Assembly (NCBI GenBank): GCA_944470555.2
Contig: OX104130.1
Coordinates: 55,337,491 to 55,401,490 of the forward strand
Length of the DNA: 64,000 bases
Direction of reading: 5' to 3'
From: Heterobilharzia americana
Taxonomy: Eukaryota; Platyhelminthes; Trematoda; Strigeidida; Schistosomatidae
The notes below the pieces were generated by a model. The model saw only the letters and a program-made list of their open reading frames with translations. It was not told where the DNA came from and did not search any database. Each line of letters opens with the position of its first letter. Position 1 is the stretch's first letter. Below are positions 60,033 through 64,000 of this stretch, in pieces. The position numbers and the translations under genes were made by a program.

Positions 60033-60088
<56 letters not shown>
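60033..60088. repeat. (TA)n microsatellite
   Basis: TA tract of about 56 bases. Confidence 0.95.
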
Positions 60089-60090
<2 letters not shown>

Positions 60091-60126
60091 TTTTTTTGAG
60101 GCATGATGTAGCAAACAAGTCACATG

Positions 60127-60181
60127 TATTCCATATTAGATTCGTTTACTTGATTTATAACACACAGTGATACAGTATTAT
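60127..60181 (-). mobile_element. PLE-A tail, inverted scrap
   Basis: Reversed, it reads GTAAATAATACTGTATCACT, then GTGTGTTATAAATCAAGTAA, matching the PLE-A tail at 32605-32655. It lies directly left of a plus-strand PLE-A 3' end, giving a small head-to-head pair. Confidence 0.7.
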
Positions 60182-60189
60182 TTACTCGG

Positions 60190-60590
60190 CTATTGTAATG
60201 GATGCATTAACATACAACCACACAGTACGGTAGGATAAAACCACTATACTTAAGTCCAATATAATTAGGTAGAGATAGATTGATTACTGAGTCTTTATCC
60301 ATCGAATCGACACCTAAGACATGTAATAGGTATGATGCGACCCCTATGGAAAATTTTACTACTGATAAAAACAAATGATATGAAGTGATAGGACTATAAA
60401 AATCAGATGTCAAAAGTAGTGTGATTACATTGGTATGCTTGTGAATAATAACTTATGCTCAAAAAATCATCACGTAAATAATAGTGCATCACTCTGCGCA
60501 TATATATATATATATATATATATCAAATAAATAAATCTAATATGGGATTACATTCTACCACAGTGCCCATATTTTACACTTAAAGTCACA
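60190..60590 (+). mobile_element. PLE-A 3' end, 5'-truncated
   Basis: Follows 32290-32700 closely at DNA level: ACACAACCACACA-like start, GTCCAATATAATTAGGTAGA, then ATCGAATCGACACC, the tail, and CTACCACAGTGCCCATATTT. It covers the last residues of the GIY-YIG protein and the 3' untranslated region. It contains a (TA)n expansion at 60500-60523. Confidence 0.8.
60500..60523. repeat. (TA)n expansion inside PLE-A tail
   Basis: The 32.6 kb copy reads GTGTGTTATAAATC here, while this copy has about 12 TA units before ATCAAATAAA, so the tract expanded within the element. Confidence 0.85.
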
Positions 60591-62382
60591 AGTATTGTGA
60601 ATAAATATTGTCAGGTTTTGAAATCAATTTACACACGTGATTTTATTTCGTGAGTACGAAATGAGTGCTTATTCAAGCAAAGGAATTTTTTCAGAACAAA
60701 AAGATATTTTTGTGATTTGGATTAGTGTGTAAATTCGTCTGAAGCCATCGATCCTTAAACTGCATTTTCTGACTTCGGTTCGCGTTGAAGGTAACATAAT
60801 TTAGATTGTTAATAACCAACAACAAGTATTGAGTCGATAAAACAATGAAGTACTGAACATCTGTTCCTTTGTAGTGATCCTACGTGAGTTTGTGTAAAAG
60901 GTATTTTTGTGGTTATTTACTATTGAGCTACTGGATTGGAATCCGATGTTCTCTATGCTCCTCACCTTCAAGTGTTTTTCTACTCATTTTGACCAACACA
61001 TAATGTTATTGATACATAGCTATCCTTATTCCTGATTTCGTTAATTCTATAGATCACATTCCGGTGGAATATAAAGACATTCACTTCAATGGTAGTCACT
61101 AACAACAATATTTGTAATATCTGCTTTTTTGTATGCATTTACTGACTTCTCAAGAGACACGAGAACTCATAAGTATCACCAATGCTATGGAACGATCTAG
61201 CAATATATTACGGCTCGATGATGCATTATAAAACGCTTGTTAGTTTGTAAGTAATCAAGTTATCTTGAAGCCCGAGAACTTTGTTCAGTATGCAATCCGT
61301 CTGCACCTTTTGTTGAATCAGACTAGACTTTGTATGGCAACATGTAGATGCATAAAAAATGACTGATTAAGGAATAACTATGTTTCCAAATCTCTGTGAC
61401 TTATCTCTGTTCAAGAACCTATGAAGTATAAATGAACTCTGTAGTCTACTTGCTGGCTAGCGATGAAATCCCAATTTAATTCCTGTGTATCAAACAATAT
61501 GCTCTTTAGTCAAATCAAAAGTCGACTGTGTTCCTATGCTACCTCCAACTGTGTTTATCAGCTGATAAGTAGGTGCTGAAGCAAACACTTTGAAAGAACA
61601 GAGGGATACCCTTAGTTTTATGAAGACATTCTGATGACCCACGAATAAGGGGAAGTGATACTTTGAGCAGTGCAATCACTCGGCATCTGATTCACACTGG
61701 TCATCATCGAGTGAACTTTTTCAATTCCTTCAAGGTAACAAACAAATAAACAATCTCAGTTCTATTGAAGTTTGCCTTTGACCTGGTTTGTCCAAAATGA
61801 AGCTAAAGGCAACTCCTGTTTACCTGCGTAACCCATCTTGACTGTTACTTGATTACATCATACTTTATCAACCATAGATATTCACCTCCTCACCCCTATT
61901 TGGTTGCATCATCTTTGTTCATATCGCATGTTTTAACTAAGCTTAGCTTACAACATTTTGCTTATTTATCGTATGACGTAATCTTACAATGTTAAGCCTC
62001 CTGACAGTTTGATTACTAATCTTGTCGTCATTTTTTTCGAGAAACTTCCACTACATTGTTATGTAACTGTGACCATGTATTAACTCTCCTTGAATTTGGC
62101 ATTATGATTGACCTTTAACCTGTGACTATTTATGACCATCTTTACCACTGACTGATATTCTGTTCAGTTTCAATGAACTGGAGTATGCTGCATTTTCATT
62201 AAAATTGTATGCTTTGATATTCTAGGTTGTAAGAAGTTAAAGAGATACCATTGAAATGTAATGGATCCATTTTATCCTGCTCCCATCGTTTGTCTCGCTC
62301 TTTTAAATTGCTTTAAAGTGGGTTTCAATTTCATGTAACAATGAGTTATTTATACTGTGAACACTGTTGTTTCTATGTTCTT
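60591..62382. other. No gene; one short SINE-beta head fragment
   Basis: AT-rich. At 60915-60950 TTGAGCTACTGGATTGGAAT resembles the SINE-beta 5' region in antisense (compare 10828-10850). Otherwise nothing identified. Confidence 0.4.
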
Positions 62383-62450
62383 ACATCCAGTAGACAAGTA
62401 TTAAGTGGGACGAAACGTACGTCCTGGATTCCGCTGCTGGCCAATATTCA
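62383..62450 (+). mobile_element. SINE-alpha ribozyme-region fragment
   Basis: ACATCCAG (62383-62390) and GAAAC-GTAC-GTC-CTGGAT (62412-62429) are exactly the Sm-alpha-type ribozyme 3' half, followed by TCCGCTGCTGGCC. CTGATGAG is replaced by TAGACAAG, so the core is broken although the cleavage site and stem I are perfect. No tRNA head is attached. Confidence 0.72.
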
Positions 62451-62839
62451 CCAATTATTTAAGTGTTGTCTTTTGTTCTTTTTCATTTTGGTTTTTACTT
62501 GCTACTAAACGGCACGCTGACTATCTGTGTTTCATCCGGCTTCATGTTATATCGATAATATAATGCAGTTTCATAAGAGTAAATAAGATATTTAGCTGAA
62601 TATGAGGAGGATAACTGTTTGTTCTTCTCCAAACTTTAAGGTTTCCTCTTGGACGTTTCATTACCAGCCTGGGAGACTTTATCACTATTTACTTCATGTA
62701 GATATGAAATAAATGTTGATGAAGCTACCCTGTCTAATGATGAAAAGTGAGAGAGTGAACCTCAAAGCTCAGAGAACACGAAACCACTAAGAGAATACAG
62801 TTTCATTTCATAATATAATCAAAACACAAGCGTACCATC

Positions 62840-62940
62840 CTGGTTATATTGTGTTCTCTGAGCTGGGTTGTTTAATCGTGAAGCTTTCATCATCTTTCTA
62901 GATCACATCATCACTAACTTCATACTGAAACCCAGCAGAA
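62840..62940 (+). repeat. R1 interspersed repeat
   Basis: TATTGTGTTCTCTGAGCTGG, TTTAATCGTGAAGCTTTCAT, CATCATCACTAACTTCATAC; closest partner is 22035-22140. A reversed scrap GCTCAGAGAACACGAAACC lies just upstream at 62767-62785. Confidence 0.6.
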
Positions 62941-64000
62941 TACTATGCTCTTTAAAGCTGACACATTTGGGAACTGCACAAGAAAAAATCACAATAATTG
63001 TTGTGAAGAGGATTTTAGTAGATAAATTAGTTTTTTTAAATATGAAACAAAAATGAGTGGGTACGGAGTTATATAAGAACGAAACCAGTTTTTGACCACA
63101 TAACCCAACATCTGTAACAAGACTCAACTACCATGCAGACTGCATCTCAGAATTCTCAAATTCTTCAAATGGTTAGTACCACATCTGTGTTTAACTGCTG
63201 TGAAAATTTTTGAAATTCAATTCAAAACATGAGGAGCTATGACATAGCTCAATATGGAAAATCCGCACTCCAACAACCTTTGTCGATACATACAAACTCA
63301 TTGTATGATTTCGAACCAATATCTTCAACTTTAGTTGAATGCTAACAGTTCGCCGATTTTTCTAATTATTATATTTTCTACTTTATTAAGTCAGGATATT
63401 CTCTAAAAAAGAGTGAGGAGAGTATTTGAAGGGAAAAAAAGGAATAGAAAAAGGCACAAATAACAGTTAAAAATGAATAAATTGAAACACTGAAATACAT
63501 TCCACTTGAACAGAAAACTAATGACAACTGTTGTAAGAAATTTGATTAAATGTAGTCAAGACTACCATAAACGGCATATTTGCTTTCATTTCTACTATTA
63601 ATAACAACGTTTCCTAATCATTCTCATCTAGAAATGAGATACAGTAATTCATGAATCCTTTTTCTTTCAAATGAAGATATTTTAATTTATTTTACACTCG
63701 TCAATACAACTCTGGTTGTTAAATCAGAAAATGCCTACTTTAAAGAAAGATGAGTTCATCTATATTTTATTGATATTTGTAACTTCTTATTGGTATACTG
63801 TGTCGAACTGCCCAACCTCTGTTCGCACATGAACTCCTGTACGATGTTAGCCATCAAGTAGACTACAAAATGATGAATATGCGAATTGTTCTGGATTGAG
63901 GCAACCGGAGTTATAAACATGTCATTGATTTGTGTGTCTTTTGTTTTACTGAATCTTTTTGAATTGATATGAGAATATTTTCATGCCCTCTAGTTAAAGT
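62941..64000. other. No gene recognised
   Basis: AT-rich sequence to the window edge. The overlapping frames at 62868-63127 on both strands are partly R1 and have no motif. Confidence 0.45.

Noticed and set aside
1..64000. CRISPR arrays, rRNA genes, prokaryotic operons or prophage
   Set aside because: No regularly spaced direct repeats, no rRNA-like segments and no dense coding; the sequence is eukaryotic repeat-rich DNA.

Overview
The window reads as AT-rich eukaryotic (metazoan) DNA with no intact gene. It is made of decayed retroelements set in low-complexity, intron-like or intergenic sequence. The repeat content points to a trematode, most likely a schistosomatid: tRNA-derived SINEs carrying hammerhead-ribozyme motifs of the schistosome Sm-alpha type, RTE-like LINEs with trinucleotide tails, and Penelope-like elements (PLEs) with a reverse transcriptase (RT) and a GIY-YIG endonuclease. 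Species is inferred from this repeat content; I could not run a database search. No bacterial-type operons, CRISPR arrays, rRNA genes or functional tRNA genes were seen. Family names (RTE-A, LINE-B, PLE-A, PLE-C, SINE-alpha, SINE-beta, R1, R2) are local labels.

Layout: 0.4-1.1 kb holds a Gypsy-like pol remnant. 3.7 kb is a decayed SINE-alpha. 5.1-8.6 kb has LINE-B and PLE-C scraps. 9.9-13.3 kb has an RTE-A 3' end, a head-to-head SINE-beta and a PLE-C copy whose 5' half is inverted. 16.2-19.3 kb has two RTE-A copies in opposite orientation sharing about 595 nearly identical bases. 20.0 kb is a copy of repeat R2. 24.6-32.7 kb is the densest block: the longest RTE-A copy, then LINE-B, then PLE-A, which abuts LINE-B back to back. 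37.9-39.5 kb is a PLE-A pair forming a 483-bp inverted repeat. 41.2-43.7 kb is another PLE-A, interrupted by a LINE-B 3' end with an 8-bp target duplication. 46-63 kb carries SINE-beta and SINE-alpha copies (two with near-complete or complete hammerheads), an RTE-A 3' end, a LINE-B copy with an internal deletion, a PLE-C nuclease fragment and PLE-A tails, with several long (TA)n tracts.

How the parts relate: LINEs and PLEs encode the RT/endonuclease machinery, while the SINEs encode no protein and would depend on such enzymes. Every protein-coding copy here is broken by truncation, stops or frameshifts, so none looks autonomous. The most striking theme is topology. In several unrelated families the copies lie head to head with their 3' ends pointing outward, and one truncated RTE-A copy ends in a small snap-back hairpin, which suggests a shared way of generating inverted 5' ends. 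Host exons are not established; three weak exon candidates are listed with low confidence.
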